NCBI GenBank assembly: GCA_025093985.1
Contig: JACAAK010000033.1
Coordinates: 1-33,795 of the forward strand
Source of the DNA: Calvatia gigantea
Lineage: Eukaryota > Basidiomycota > Agaricomycetes > Agaricales > Lycoperdaceae
Length of the DNA stretch: 33,795 nucleotides
Direction: 5' to 3'
Every line of letters begins with the position of its first letter. Position 1 is the stretch's first letter. Of the stretch, positions 17,864 to 28,591 are shown in pieces. The notes under the pieces are model-generated. The model saw nothing but the letters and a program-made list of their open reading frames with translations. It searched no databases and was not told the DNA's origin. Made by a program: the position numbers and the translations under genes.

Positions 17864-18679
17864 TTAAGTGTTACCCCAGAAGTAAACAGCAACAAATAAG
17901 AATAACCAAACTACATCTACAAAGTGCCAGTATAAAATACTAGCTTCAAAGTTAAAGTGGTGTTTTGTAGTACTATGGTAATTAATAATTCTAGATAAAG
18001 CTACAGTAATAAATATTGTTCCTACTATTACGTGTAATCCGTGTAATCCTGTACTACAGAAGAAAGCTGAACCATAAACACTATCAGCTATTGTAAATCC
18101 AGCTTCAGAATATTCATAGTATTGTAAAGCAGTGAATACTATAGCTAAAATTATTGTAAAGATTACTCCATCTATAGTTCCTTTTCTATTTCCAGCTATT
18201 AGAGCATGGTGTCCATATGTAATGAAAGCACCACTACTTAATAATAAGAATGTATTTAATAATGGTATAGCAAAAGGATCTAATGGTGTTATACCTACTG
18301 GAGGCCAAGAACCTCCTATTTCTATAGCAGGAGATAAACTAGAATGGAAGAAAGCCCAGAATATAGATAAGAAAGCAAATACTTCACTAACGATAAATAA
18401 TACTATACCAAACATTAATCCGTTTTTTACTTCTTTTGTATGGTGTCCTAAATAAGTTCCTTCTATAACTACATCTCTAAACCATAATATCATTCCAAAT
18501 AGTGTTAATATAAACCCTGAAGTTAAAATATATCCACCATATGGATAACCGTGCATATAAGTAACTGCACCTATTGTTAAATTTAATAATGAGAAACTAG
18601 TTAATATTGGCCAAGGAGATGGATCTACTAAATGAAAAGGAAAATGTTGAAATTTATTAATTGTATTATTTTGTAACAT
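17864..18679 (-). CDS. cox3: Cytochrome c oxidase subunit 3
   Basis: This is a core membrane subunit of complex IV that stabilises the catalytic core and its proton uptake. The 271-residue protein matches family length (about 269). It begins MLQNNTINKFQHFPFHLVDP, contains SPWPILTSFSLLNLTIG, WFRDVVIEGTYLGHHT (near 68-83), FWAFFHSSLSPAIEIGGSWP (near 108-127) and STGLHGLHVIVGTIF, and ends YWHFVDVVWLFLFVAVYFWG. Seven transmembrane helices are expected. It is the gene nearest the palindrome centre, with its 5' end facing the centre, so the two copies are divergent. The stop is TAA. Confidence 0.98.
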   Translation of the reverse strand: MLQNNTINKFQHFPFHLVDPSPWPILTSFSLLNLTIGAVTYMHGYPYGGYILTSGFILTLFGMILWFRDVVIEGTYLGHHTKEVKNGLMFGIVLFIVSEVFAFLSIFWAFFHSSLSPAIEIGGSWPPVGITPLDPFAIPLLNTFLLLSSGAFITYGHHALIAGNRKGTIDGVIFTIILAIVFTALQYYEYSEAGFTIADSVYGSAFFCSTGLHGLHVIVGTIFITVALSRIINYHSTTKHHFNFEASILYWHFVDVVWLFLFVAVYFWGNT

Positions 18680-19013
18680 TTTCTATTTTGTTTAAATATT
18701 AGCCTTAACATTCTATTTTCAACCTTTAGGCTTGCCGAAAAATAACATACTAGCAACCTGGCTGCAATATTGCAAGGCGGCTACTGCTATAACAGCTCAA
18801 GCTGCAGCGTATAAACTGCTGCAATATAGAATTACTTAGTATATACTAATATATTTTTTATTGTTTATTTGTTTTAAACTTTATATTTTTATATTAATAT
18901 AAGATACTTTTATAGGTGTTTTTTAATAAAGGTCTTTCCTTGATGTAGCGACAGATATAGACTAGCGTTAGCTGACTATGTCAGCTGCTGCAGCAGCATA
19001 TAAAATATGAACT
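18680..19013. other. cox3 upstream region, innermost part of left arm
   Basis: No gene is seen. The AT-rich stretch 18838-18920 just upstream of cox3 could hold its promoter, but no motif can be assigned. Next to the centre are self-palindromes AGCTGAC-TAT-GTCAGCT (18970-18986) and GCTGCTGCAGCAGC (18984-18997), followed by CATATAAAATATG (18997-19009). Confidence 0.65.
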
Positions 19014-19034
19014 GGTTTGCTTATACCTTCACTA
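19014..19034. other. 21-nt non-palindromic centre of the giant inverted repeat
   Basis: These bases separate the mirrored arms (left arm ends ..TATGAACT, right arm starts AGTTCATA..). The segment starts GGTTTGCTTATACC and is not self-complementary beyond three base pairs. By eye it does not resemble common sequencing adapters. It could be the loop of a hairpin DNA end, a tiny single-copy region, or a fold-back join. Confidence 0.9.
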
Positions 19035-19368
19035 AGTTCATATTTTATATGCTGCTGCAGCAGCTGACATAGTCAGCTAACGCTAGTCTATATCTGTCGC
19101 TACATCAAGGAAAGACCTTTATTAAAAAACACCTATAAAAGTATCTTATATTAATATAAAAATATAAAGTTTAAAACAAATAAACAATAAAAAATATATT
19201 AGTATATACTAAGTAATTCTATATTGCAGCAGTTTATACGCTGCAGCTTGAGCTGTTATAGCAGTAGCCGCCTTGCAATATTGCAGCCAGGTTGCTAGTA
19301 TGTTATTTTTCGGCAAGCCTAAAGGTTGAAAATAGAATGTTAAGGCTAATATTTAAACAAAATAGAAA
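19035..19368. other. cox3 upstream region, right-arm copy
   Basis: This is the mirror of 18680-19013 with the same palindromes; no gene is present. Confidence 0.65.
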
Positions 19369-20184
19369 ATGTTACAAAATAATACAATTAATAAATTTCA
19401 ACATTTTCCTTTTCATTTAGTAGATCCATCTCCTTGGCCAATATTAACTAGTTTCTCATTATTAAATTTAACAATAGGTGCAGTTACTTATATGCACGGT
19501 TATCCATATGGTGGATATATTTTAACTTCAGGGTTTATATTAACACTATTTGGAATGATATTATGGTTTAGAGATGTAGTTATAGAAGGAACTTATTTAG
19601 GACACCATACAAAAGAAGTAAAAAACGGATTAATGTTTGGTATAGTATTATTTATCGTTAGTGAAGTATTTGCTTTCTTATCTATATTCTGGGCTTTCTT
19701 CCATTCTAGTTTATCTCCTGCTATAGAAATAGGAGGTTCTTGGCCTCCAGTAGGTATAACACCATTAGATCCTTTTGCTATACCATTATTAAATACATTC
19801 TTATTATTAAGTAGTGGTGCTTTCATTACATATGGACACCATGCTCTAATAGCTGGAAATAGAAAAGGAACTATAGATGGAGTAATCTTTACAATAATTT
19901 TAGCTATAGTATTCACTGCTTTACAATACTATGAATATTCTGAAGCTGGATTTACAATAGCTGATAGTGTTTATGGTTCAGCTTTCTTCTGTAGTACAGG
20001 ATTACACGGATTACACGTAATAGTAGGAACAATATTTATTACTGTAGCTTTATCTAGAATTATTAATTACCATAGTACTACAAAACACCACTTTAACTTT
20101 GAAGCTAGTATTTTATACTGGCACTTTGTAGATGTAGTTTGGTTATTCTTATTTGTTGCTGTTTACTTCTGGGGTAACACTTAA
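19369..20184 (+). CDS. cox3: Cytochrome c oxidase subunit 3, second copy
   Basis: The protein is identical (271 residues) to the left-arm copy and is divergently oriented from it across the 19014-19034 centre. If the duplication is real, the cell has two full cox3 genes with the same upstream region. If the arm is a fold-back artefact, this is the same gene read from the other strand. Confidence 0.9.
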   Translation: MLQNNTINKFQHFPFHLVDPSPWPILTSFSLLNLTIGAVTYMHGYPYGGYILTSGFILTLFGMILWFRDVVIEGTYLGHHTKEVKNGLMFGIVLFIVSEVFAFLSIFWAFFHSSLSPAIEIGGSWPPVGITPLDPFAIPLLNTFLLLSSGAFITYGHHALIAGNRKGTIDGVIFTIILAIVFTALQYYEYSEAGFTIADSVYGSAFFCSTGLHGLHVIVGTIFITVALSRIINYHSTTKHHFNFEASILYWHFVDVVWLFLFVAVYFWGNT

Positions 20185-20653
20185 TTGCTAGCTTACTTTA
20201 AAGCAACTAGTAGGTTTTATTTAACTATTTTTGTTATTTTTAATTGTTTAGTACTATTTCGCAGAGCCTAACGTAAGCTATTACAGCTAAAAGACTGCTA
20301 GTAGCCTAGCGTACGCTAGTGGCTGCAACTACAACCCCCACTAATTTGCTATAATTATTAAGAACCAGTTTAATTAATTAGCTTTAACTAGCATTAGGCT
20401 TAGCAAGACTAGCTTAACTAAGCTTTTAACTTAGAAGATATGTATTTAAATTATTAAAATATAAAAGAGTTAGAGTTGATTAAATCAACAAAGCCTGGCT
20501 TTAGCAAGGACAAGGAAAGATGCCTTTAGCTAGGTAAAGCAATCCTAGTCTTTGATGTTCACATCAAATTTTTATGATAAACAAGGCTATAGGAACAGCC
20601 TAGCGTAGCGAATGCTACTACTATATAATATAAATACTATTAATTAATTAAGG
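20185..20653. other. Spacer cox3-trnA, right-arm copy
   Basis: This is the mirror of 17395-17863, including the TTTGATG/CATCAAA hairpin. No gene is present. Confidence 0.65.
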
Positions 20654-20724
20654 GGGGGAATCTGATAATGGTAATCAGTTGTATTTGCACTACAAATATG
20701 ATAGTTCGAATCTATCTTTCTCCA
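20654..20724 (+). tRNA. trnA: tRNA-Ala (UGC), second copy
   Basis: The sequence is identical to the left-arm tRNA, with anticodon loop TTTGCAC and T-loop TTCGAAT. Confidence 0.9.
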
Positions 20725-21139
20725 ATTAAGAAATTAAGACTTGCAGTAGCTTTACTAGACTAGCCTTTTTTGCTAAAACAACAGGCTAGCTTACTTTTTT
20801 TATTTCATCAACAGCTAGTAAAAGGTGTTAATTTTAGCTCTGGAGTAGATTTTGTTTTATCTGTTCCAGTGGCAGAGTATTTATAGCGGTATTAGTTTGT
20901 CTACAACTAGGCCAGGAATAGGTAAAGCCTAGTAAACTTTAGGCCTAGTATGGATTAGACTTTTGCTGACTTGCCTAGTCACATTAGCTGCAGCCACTAG
21001 CGTACGCTAGGCTAGCTTACTTTGTCTAGGCAAAGCCTAGCGTAGCGAATGCTACTACTATTGTTTTAGGCTTATAAAATTAAGTGCAGCAATTATTAAA
21101 TGTAAACAAGAATGTTAGTAGCTAGAACTAAAAAAAACA
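20725..21139. other. Spacer trnA-nad4L, right-arm copy
   Basis: This is the mirror of 16909-17323 with the same three palindrome families. No gene is present. Confidence 0.6.
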
Positions 21140-21406
21140 ATGAATTTATCAATATTATTATTTTTAATAGGAATCTTAGGATTTATATTAAATAGAAAAA
21201 ATATAATACTTATGATCATAGCCATAGAAATAATGTTATTAGCTGTAACTTTATTAGTATTAATAAGTTCTTATGGGTTTGATGATAATGTAGGTCAAAC
21301 ATTTAGTATATATATAATATCAATAGCAGGTGCAGAATCTGTTATAGGTTTAAGTATTTTAGTAGCATATTATAGATTAAGAGGAACAATTTCATTAAGA
21401 AATTAA
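21140..21406 (+). CDS. nad4L: NADH dehydrogenase subunit 4L, second copy
   Basis: The 88-residue protein is identical to the left-arm copy. The stop TAA directly precedes the nad5 ATG. Confidence 0.9.
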   Translation: MNLSILLFLIGILGFILNRKNIILMIIAIEIMLLAVTLLVLISSYGFDDNVGQTFSIYIISIAGAESVIGLSILVAYYRLRGTISLRN

Positions 21407-23455
21407 ATGTATTTAGGAATTATAGTATTACCAATATTAGGATCATTAGTATCCGGTTTATTAGGTAGAAAAGTAGGAGTAACAGGATCACATATAGTAA
21501 CTTGTGGTAGTTTAATAATCTGTTCAATATTAATGAGTATAGCTTTTTATGAAGTAGGTTTATGTGGATCACCAGTATATATTAATATAGGAACATGGTT
21601 AGATTCAGAAATTTTACAAATATCATGGGAATTCTATTTTGATCAATTAACAGTATCATTAGGATTAGCAGTAATATATTGTTCAACATTAATACATATC
21701 TATAGTATAGATTATTTATCTGCAGATCCTCATAATCAAAGATTTTTCTCATATTTATCAGCCTTTACAGGTGGAATGTTAGTATTAATATGTGGTGGTA
21801 ATTATTTTGTATTGTTTGTAGGATGGGAAGCAATAGGAGTAGTATCTTATTTATTAATTAATTTCTATTTTACAAGAATACAAGCGAATAAAGCTGCAAT
21901 ATTAGCATTTACAATGAATAGAGGAGGAGATATGTTAATGAGTATAGGATTCTTTGCTATATTTGCATTATTTGGAACATTTAATTATTCTCAAATATTT
22001 ACTTTAGTACCATATATGAATGAATTAGCAATAAGTATAATATCTTTATTATTATTAGGTGGTGCTTTAGCTAAAAGTGCTAATATACCATTACATTCAT
22101 GGTTACCTGGTAGTATGGAAGCTCCAACACCAGTAAGTGCTTTACTACATGCTGCTACACTAGTAACTGCAGGTATCTATTTATTATTAAGAAGTTCACC
22201 AATATTAGAATATAGTCCAGATGCTTTATTAGTAATAGTAATAATAGGATCAAGTACAGCTTTTTTTGCTGGTACTTGTGGTTTATTAGGTAATGATTTA
22301 AAAAGAATAATTGCTTTCAGTACTATATCTCAATTAGGATATATGATGATGGCAATAGGATTAAGTCAATACAATGTTGCTTTAATGCATACTGTAAATC
22401 ATGCTTTCTTTAAAGCTTTATTATTCTTAGGTGCAGGTGCTGTAATTCATTCATTCCAAGATCAACAAGATGTAAGAAGAATGGGTGGATTAATAAAATT
22501 CTTACCATTTACATATTCTGCTATGTTAGCAGGTTCTTTAAGTTTATTAGCTACACCTTTCTTAACTGGATTCTATAGTAAAGATTTAATTTTAGAATTA
22601 GCTTTTGGACAATATAGTTTTAGTGGAATGTATGCTTACACTTTAGGATCTATTACAGCAGGTATTACAGCTTTCTATAGTTTTAGATTAATAAGTTTAG
22701 TTTTCTTAGGAACAGCTAATGGTCCAAAACAATCTTATTTAAATTCACATGAATCTAAATTACCTGTTATTATCCCTCTATTAATTTTAGCTTTATTTAG
22801 TATTTTCTTTGGATTCGTTGCTAGTGATTTATTTGTAGGTGTAGGTTCAGATTTCTTCGGAAATTCTTTATTCATAAGACCTAATAATAATCCTTTAATT
22901 GAAGCTGAATTCTCTTTAAGTACTACAATTAAATTATTACCTGCTATACTTAGTTTATTAGGTGCTTCTAGTGCTCTTTATTTATATCATTTACAACCTA
23001 GATTCTTAAATAATTTAGTAAATAATTATGGCCTATGGCAAGGAAGAAAAATATATGGGTTTTTAAATGGTAAATATTATTTTGATGTAGTTTATAATCA
23101 TTATTTAGTACAAAGTGGATTTAAACTTGGTTATAATATTTCTAAAAATATAGATAGAGGAGCTATAGAATTATTAGGGCCTTATGGTTTAGCCAATAAA
23201 TTAACTGGTACAGGTATAAATATCGCTAAATTAGATACTGGTGTAATAACAACTTACTCTCTTTATATTACAATAGGTTTACTATCGTTACTATTTATTG
23301 TATTTGCCCCAGCCTTGGCTGTTATTGATACAAGCTCAATAGGAGCTGTAGCAGAAGGCGTAAAGTCTAGCAGTAGCTACTACAATATAATTAGTCACAC
23401 TGAAATTAGATTAGTTATAATTTACTTAGCTTCTTTAATTATAATAGCTGTTTAA
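21407..23455 (+). CDS. nad5: NADH dehydrogenase subunit 5, second copy
   Basis: The 682-residue protein is identical to the left-arm copy, including the Ser-rich tail with CAGCCTTGGCTG (23310-23321). Complete identity over 2 kb implies very recent duplication, active gene conversion, or one molecule read twice. Confidence 0.9.
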   Translation: MYLGIIVLPILGSLVSGLLGRKVGVTGSHIVTCGSLIICSILMSIAFYEVGLCGSPVYINIGTWLDSEILQISWEFYFDQLTVSLGLAVIYCSTLIHIYSIDYLSADPHNQRFFSYLSAFTGGMLVLICGGNYFVLFVGWEAIGVVSYLLINFYFTRIQANKAAILAFTMNRGGDMLMSIGFFAIFALFGTFNYSQIFTLVPYMNELAISIISLLLLGGALAKSANIPLHSWLPGSMEAPTPVSALLHAATLVTAGIYLLLRSSPILEYSPDALLVIVIIGSSTAFFAGTCGLLGNDLKRIIAFSTISQLGYMMMAIGLSQYNVALMHTVNHAFFKALLFLGAGAVIHSFQDQQDVRRMGGLIKFLPFTYSAMLAGSLSLLATPFLTGFYSKDLILELAFGQYSFSGMYAYTLGSITAGITAFYSFRLISLVFLGTANGPKQSYLNSHESKLPVIIPLLILALFSIFFGFVASDLFVGVGSDFFGNSLFIRPNNNPLIEAEFSLSTTIKLLPAILSLLGASSALYLYHLQPRFLNNLVNNYGLWQGRKIYGFLNGKYYFDVVYNHYLVQSGFKLGYNISKNIDRGAIELLGPYGLANKLTGTGINIAKLDTGVITTYSLYITIGLLSLLFIVFAPALAVIDTSSIGAVAEGVKSSSSYYNIISHTEIRLVIIYLASLIIIAV

Positions 23456-24587
23456 ATTTATATAGTTTTAGTAAGCTTTAGCCGTTGTTGTAGCGGTCTG
23501 GCAATTAACTGTAAATCTTATTTTGGTTCCCCCATCTTTTTGTCTAACGGCTTTGGCTTATAGTAGCGTACGCTAATCTAGCCTAGCTACTACTGCTAAA
23601 AATATAGCATGACCAGATTTTATCTGCAAAGCTTTTACTTGCTTTAAGCAAAACCAAGACCTGCAATAGGCTTTGCCAAGACACAATCAAGTCTGCATTA
23701 GGTTTTACCTTTATAGGCTGATGTTGCTATTAAAAGTAGTTAAGTTTAACAAATTAATCTAGTCTAGAATAAAGTATATAAATATATATCTTAGCTAGCA
23801 AACTACTATGCTTTAGGCTTTAGCTGCTTTGCTTGCCTTTAGCTAACACTAGGCCACCTCCAGACTAGTCGTTGCTGGTCTAGCGTAGTAATCTAACAAG
23901 GCCTAGGTGCTACAGCTAGATGAGGCTTTGCCTAATTCAACTAACAGGTTGGCTACATTTATATAAATGCCATACCTTCGATAAAAAAATAAAATAATTT
24001 AGTAAATAACGTTAATCTATTAAGGATACATTCATTTAGTTATAGTGTGAATCTGCCAGGCTAGCAAAACTAGACTAGGCTTAGCCGACTACTTGCTTAC
24101 AAAGTAAGCTAGGTGACGATAAGCTGAAAATTAGTAATCTTCGTCAAAAAGGCAGCTTTTAAGTGCTTAAACTATAAAATTATTCAATAAGCATTTGATG
24201 GTTAAGTAAAATTATTAACTTAACGTAATAAACCAACTAGGTATTATACCTAGGCTGTAACAACTAAAGTAACTTAAAGCTTAATTTAGTGAAGTCTTCT
24301 TATTTAATTAGAGCTGCACCAGCCTAGCCTAGCTACAGCTAGGTTAGGTTTTATTTACTGACAGTATAGCAGTAGTAGCCTTTGTTAGGCTAGTGCGCAG
24401 TAACTGCTGGTGTTATTTATACAGTTGTTTTCATTTAAACTTTTTTATAAAACCTATTAAATTTTAAGCCTTTGGCTTTCAATAGCTACGCTAGGCGAAG
24501 CCTAGACTAGGTCATATTTTCTCTGCTTACCTGCTTTAGCTGGTCAGCTAGTTGGTTAAAAAAATTACTAATTAATAAAAAGTAAAG
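23456..24587. other. Spacer nad5-nad1, right-arm copy
   Basis: This is the mirror of 13461-14592. No gene is recognised; the palindromes are the same. Confidence 0.6.
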
Positions 24588-25649
24588 ATGAAAAATAATT
24601 TAACAAAATTAAAAATGTTAGGAATAAATACAAATTTAGCAGCTGTTTCAAATTCAGGTTTAAATGGGGTAATATTTAATTTAATAGATGTATTATCTGT
24701 AATTTTACCAGTTTTATTAGCAGTAGCTTTTATGACAATAATAGAAAGAAAACAATTAGCAGCTCATCAAAGAAGAGTAGGTCCTAATACAGTAGGATAT
24801 TATGGAGTATTACAACCATTTGCAGATGCTTTAAAATTAATAGTGAAGGAAACAGTTATACCTTCTCAATCAAATAAAGTATTATTCTATTTAGCTCCAG
24901 TATCAACATTAGTATTTAGTTTATTAGGATGGGGAATAATACCTTTTGGTCAAGGTTTATCATTATCAGATTTTTCATTAGGTATTTTATATACTTTAGC
25001 TTTATCTTCTTTAGGAGTATATGGAGTTTTATTAGCGGGATGGTCAGCTAATTCTAAATATGCTTTCTTAGGTAGTTTAAGATCAACAGCTGCAATGATA
25101 TCTTATGAATTAATCTTAAGTTCAGCAATTTTAATAATAATATTATTAACTGGATCTTTAAATTTAACTACTATAATTGAAAGTCAACAAGCTATTTGGT
25201 TTATAGTACCTTTATTACCTGTATTTATTTTTTATTTTATAGCTATATTAGCTGAAACTTCTAGAACTCCTTTTGATTTACAAGAGGCTGAATCTGAATT
25301 AGTTGCAGGATTTTTCACTGAACACTCTTCAGTACCATTCGTTTTCTTCTTTTTAGGTGAATATTCATCAATCGTATTATTTAGTTGTATAACAGCTATT
25401 TTATTCTTAGGAGGCTATAATTTACCTGAAATTTTTATTAATGATTCTTTCATTAATATTCAATCTATTATTCTAGGTTTAAAAACTTGTATTTTTTGTT
25501 TTTTCTTTGTTTGGTTCCGAGCAACACTACCTAGATTAAGATATGATCAGTTAATAGATTTATGTTGGTTAAATTTATTACCTGTGGCAGTAGCTTTTAT
25601 TATTTTAATACCAAGTATATTAGTAGCATTTGATATAGCTCCTTACTAA
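24588..25649 (+). CDS. nad1: NADH dehydrogenase subunit 1, second copy
   Basis: The protein is identical to the left-arm copy (353 residues, same unusual N-terminal extension). Confidence 0.9.
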   Translation: MKNNLTKLKMLGINTNLAAVSNSGLNGVIFNLIDVLSVILPVLLAVAFMTIIERKQLAAHQRRVGPNTVGYYGVLQPFADALKLIVKETVIPSQSNKVLFYLAPVSTLVFSLLGWGIIPFGQGLSLSDFSLGILYTLALSSLGVYGVLLAGWSANSKYAFLGSLRSTAAMISYELILSSAILIIILLTGSLNLTTIIESQQAIWFIVPLLPVFIFYFIAILAETSRTPFDLQEAESELVAGFFTEHSSVPFVFFFLGEYSSIVLFSCITAILFLGGYNLPEIFINDSFINIQSIILGLKTCIFCFFFVWFRATLPRLRYDQLIDLCWLNLLPVAVAFIILIPSILVAFDIAPY

Positions 25650-25994
25650 TGATTTTGTTTGTTTGCGTTTTAAGATAAAGTAAGATAACGCAATAGCGTA
25701 GCTACTAGTTTTAATTTTACCCCCCTTAGCCTTGCTAAAGCCAAGCTGCTACTCTAACTTAAAGGCTTTTACCTACAAAAGGCTGTTAAAATTCCTATCT
25801 TATTTTTATAAAAGAGAGGTTGCAATAATTATATGCTTCAGCTCTAGACTAGACCAGCAAGGCTTTTAATTAACTAGGCCTTATTGTTGGCTAGTAGCAT
25901 ATATTTACAAAGTCTGCTGGCCAAAGGCCAGCTAAAGCTGCAGCTACACTTAGTCATATTTGAGGCCAATCATAAGATAGTAGCAAAATATTTA
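25650..25994. other. Spacer nad1-trnY, right-arm copy
   Basis: This is the mirror of 12054-12398. No gene is present. Confidence 0.6.
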
Positions 25995-26078
25995 GGGCAG
26001 GTGATCCGATTGGTAATGGTGGTTCTCTGTAAAAGAATTGGTTTACAGCCGTAAAAGGTTCGATTCCTTTACTGCTCA
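25995..26078 (+). tRNA. trnY: tRNA-Tyr (GUA), second copy
   Basis: It is identical to the left-arm tRNA: loop CTGTAAA, long variable arm and T-loop TTCGATT. Confidence 0.9.
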
Positions 26079-26663
26079 AAATTTTAATAAATATAGGCTA
26101 ATTTATAATTAATATAATTAACTAACTACTGGTAGCTTTTCTAGGCAAAGCCTACATCATCAAAGGCTATTCTAACTAGCAGCAAGATTTTTGTTATTTT
26201 AAATATTTGCCTCATAATTAAAATCTGGATTAGGCTTTGCCTAACGTTAGCTACAAGATCTTATTAGTAATACAATAGTAGCAGTAGCGGCAGTAGCGTA
26301 AGCTAGCCTAGGCTAGGGCTTGAATAAGGTTACAATAATACCTATAAATTATAATAAATTTGATTACAACAATTATTAGTTGCCGTAATTGACTAACTGT
26401 AATTAATAATTGGATACCTGCTTAATTGAACTAGTATTGGTGGTAAAATAGTATAATTAGTTAGCTTTGCTTACTTTAATTAGGCTAGCCTAGCTGCAGT
26501 ACCCTATACTTACTATAAGCCGACTAGCTAAAGCTAGTCTGCCGCTACTGCAGCTGGGTGCTAGTCTAGCCTTTGGCTAGAAAGCTTAGTACTAAGCCGC
26601 TCTTTCAATAGGCTTGTATCAAATGTAATAATCTTCAGTCAAATAAAAACAAAATTCAAAATT
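26079..26663. other. Spacer trnY-atp6, right-arm copy
   Basis: This is the mirror of 11385-11969 with the same hairpins. No gene is present. Confidence 0.6.
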
Positions 26664-27431
26664 ATGAAAACATTATTTATCTTATCTCCATTAAGTCAAT
26701 TTGAAGTTACAAGTTTAATAGGATTAAATGCTCCAATATTAGGTCACTTAAATTTAACATTAACAAATTTAGGGTTATATTCTTTATTTGTATTATTTGT
26801 AGTAGTAGGTTTACATTACTTTGGTAATAATGATTCAAACTTAATACCAAGTAAATGGTCAGTTTCTTTAGAATCATCATATGCTAGTTTAAGTTCTATG
26901 GTAAGAGAACAAATAGGAGCACAAAGTGAAATTTATTTACCTTTTGTATATTCATTATTCTTCTTCATATTAATAGGTAACTTAATATCTAATGTTCCAT
27001 ATTCATTTGCTGTAACAGCAAGTGGTGTAGTTTCATTAGGTCTAAGTGTAACTATCTTTATTGGAGTTACTATATTAGCTTTATCAATACATGGTATTAA
27101 ATTCTTCTCTTTCTTTATTCCTGCTGGTACTCCTTTAGCTTTAGTACCTTTATTAGTTTTAATTGAATTAATATCTTATTTAGCTAGAGCTGTTTCTTTA
27201 GGAGTTAGATTATTCGCTAATATTGTAGCTGGACACACTTTACTAAAAATCTTATCTACTTATCTATATAAATTATTCACAGGTAGCTTAATTGTAGCTA
27301 TAATTACTTTAGTTCCTTTCACAATATTCTTAGCTTTAATCGGTTTAGAATTAGCTGTTTCTTTAATCCAAGCTTTCGTATTCACACTATTAGTGTGCTC
27401 TTACTTAAAAGATGCTATAGAATTACACTAA
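26664..27431 (+). CDS. atp6: ATP synthase F0 subunit a, second copy
   Basis: The 255-residue protein is identical to the left-arm copy. Confidence 0.9.
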   Translation: MKTLFILSPLSQFEVTSLIGLNAPILGHLNLTLTNLGLYSLFVLFVVVGLHYFGNNDSNLIPSKWSVSLESSYASLSSMVREQIGAQSEIYLPFVYSLFFFILIGNLISNVPYSFAVTASGVVSLGLSVTIFIGVTILALSIHGIKFFSFFIPAGTPLALVPLLVLIELISYLARAVSLGVRLFANIVAGHTLLKILSTYLYKLFTGSLIVAIITLVPFTIFLALIGLELAVSLIQAFVFTLLVCSYLKDAIELH

Positions 27432-28006
27432 TTTATACTAGCGTAAGCTAGCCTAGGCTATAATTTTAAGCTTTATTTTTAATAATTGTAGTAGCCTTGC
27501 TACGCTACTTTAAGATGATTTAACTTAAAACCCCCAATTTTAATTGTATTTAGTTAATTTTAAAGCATCCATTAAAGTTGGCGTCCCGCAACCTGATTAG
27601 TCTAGCCAAAGGAAAGTAGTAGTAGCTAGCTAGCCTAGACTGTCTAGTCTTACAAAGCTAGTTTATTTAAGGCCTAGTTAAATTCAACCTTGCTAGCCCT
27701 TATAGTTTTAGAAGGAATTAGCAGTCAAGCTGCTAATCCAATTACATTGGAATAGCTTTGCTAGTCTTTAAAAGCTTTAATATAAATACTATTTATTAAG
27801 CCTCAACTATATTATGTTTTAGCTGCTGGCAACATCAAACTAGATCTACTAAAAGTAGTTAAGTTAAAAAATTACTAATTTAGTGTAGCATTCGCTACTG
27901 CAGCCTCAAGGCTGCAAGGGAGTAGTAGCTTTACTAAGTCAGGGTAAGCCAAGCAGCGGCTTTGCAGATAAAAATCTGCTACTGCTTGGCAAGAAAAAGT
28001 TTAATA
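27432..28006. other. Spacer atp6-trnI, right-arm copy
   Basis: This is the mirror of 10042-10616 with the same double hairpin. No gene is present. Confidence 0.6.
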
Positions 28007-28077
28007 AAGCCTATAATTTAAAGGTAGAATAATTTCTTGATGAGGAATCTGTAGAAGTTCAAATCTTCTTGGGCTTA
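28007..28077 (+). tRNA. trnI: tRNA-Ile (GAU), second copy
   Basis: It is identical to the left-arm tRNA: loop TTGATGA and T-loop TTCAAAT. Confidence 0.9.
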
Positions 28078-28591
28078 AATTAATTAAATTAGTTATAGTG
28101 TCTATTATTGACAATAGTTTTAGTTAAAATATAAATATTAAATGTAACACGAAAAATTAATACCTTTAACTTAACTTAAGTTAATAGTATTTAAATTTTA
28201 TTTAATAAATCTTATTTTCATAAGATATTATCTCTGTGGCTTAAACTTACTGAGTAAATTTTAGTTTAGCCGCTGTAGGCCAGACTAGCTATGCCAGTCT
28301 AGGCTAGCTAGCTATTACTACTTTCCAGATAAAGTAGTAGGCTTTGCCTAGACCAGTCTTTGGCCGCTGCTGCAGCTGTAAATATAAAGCCTCTTCATTT
28401 TAATGTTGTAATATAAATATTAAGCTAGTTTCTAGCTTTTAGCTAAAATATATAAAAATAAATAAAAATTATTAATATAATAAAAAAATTAGATTAGCTT
28501 AAATTAAAGCGACTAAAAATAAGATAAAACCTAGACTAGACTTTGTTTTTTTCCAAAGACTAGTCTTGGCTAGGCAGAAAAATTAAATTAA
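28078..28591. other. Spacer trnI-cob, right-arm copy
   Basis: This is the mirror of 9457-9970. No gene is present. Confidence 0.6.

Larger units (their letters stand above)
4159..19013 (+). repeat. Left arm of a ~29-kb inverted repeat
   Basis: The reverse complement of this arm is found at 19035-33548. From the centre out to cob exon 1 the coordinates of each pair sum to exactly 38048, and the encoded proteins and tRNAs are identical. Outward of cob exon 2 the sums drop to 37707, 37706 and 37705 because the right copy lost bases. This arm has intact cob and cox2 and is the reliable copy. Confidence 0.97.

Noticed and set aside
18132..18455. A 107-codon open frame antisense to cox3 (and its mirror at 19593-19916).
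   Set aside because: It lies wholly within cox3 on the opposite strand, has no recognisable domain and follows from cox3 codon bias.
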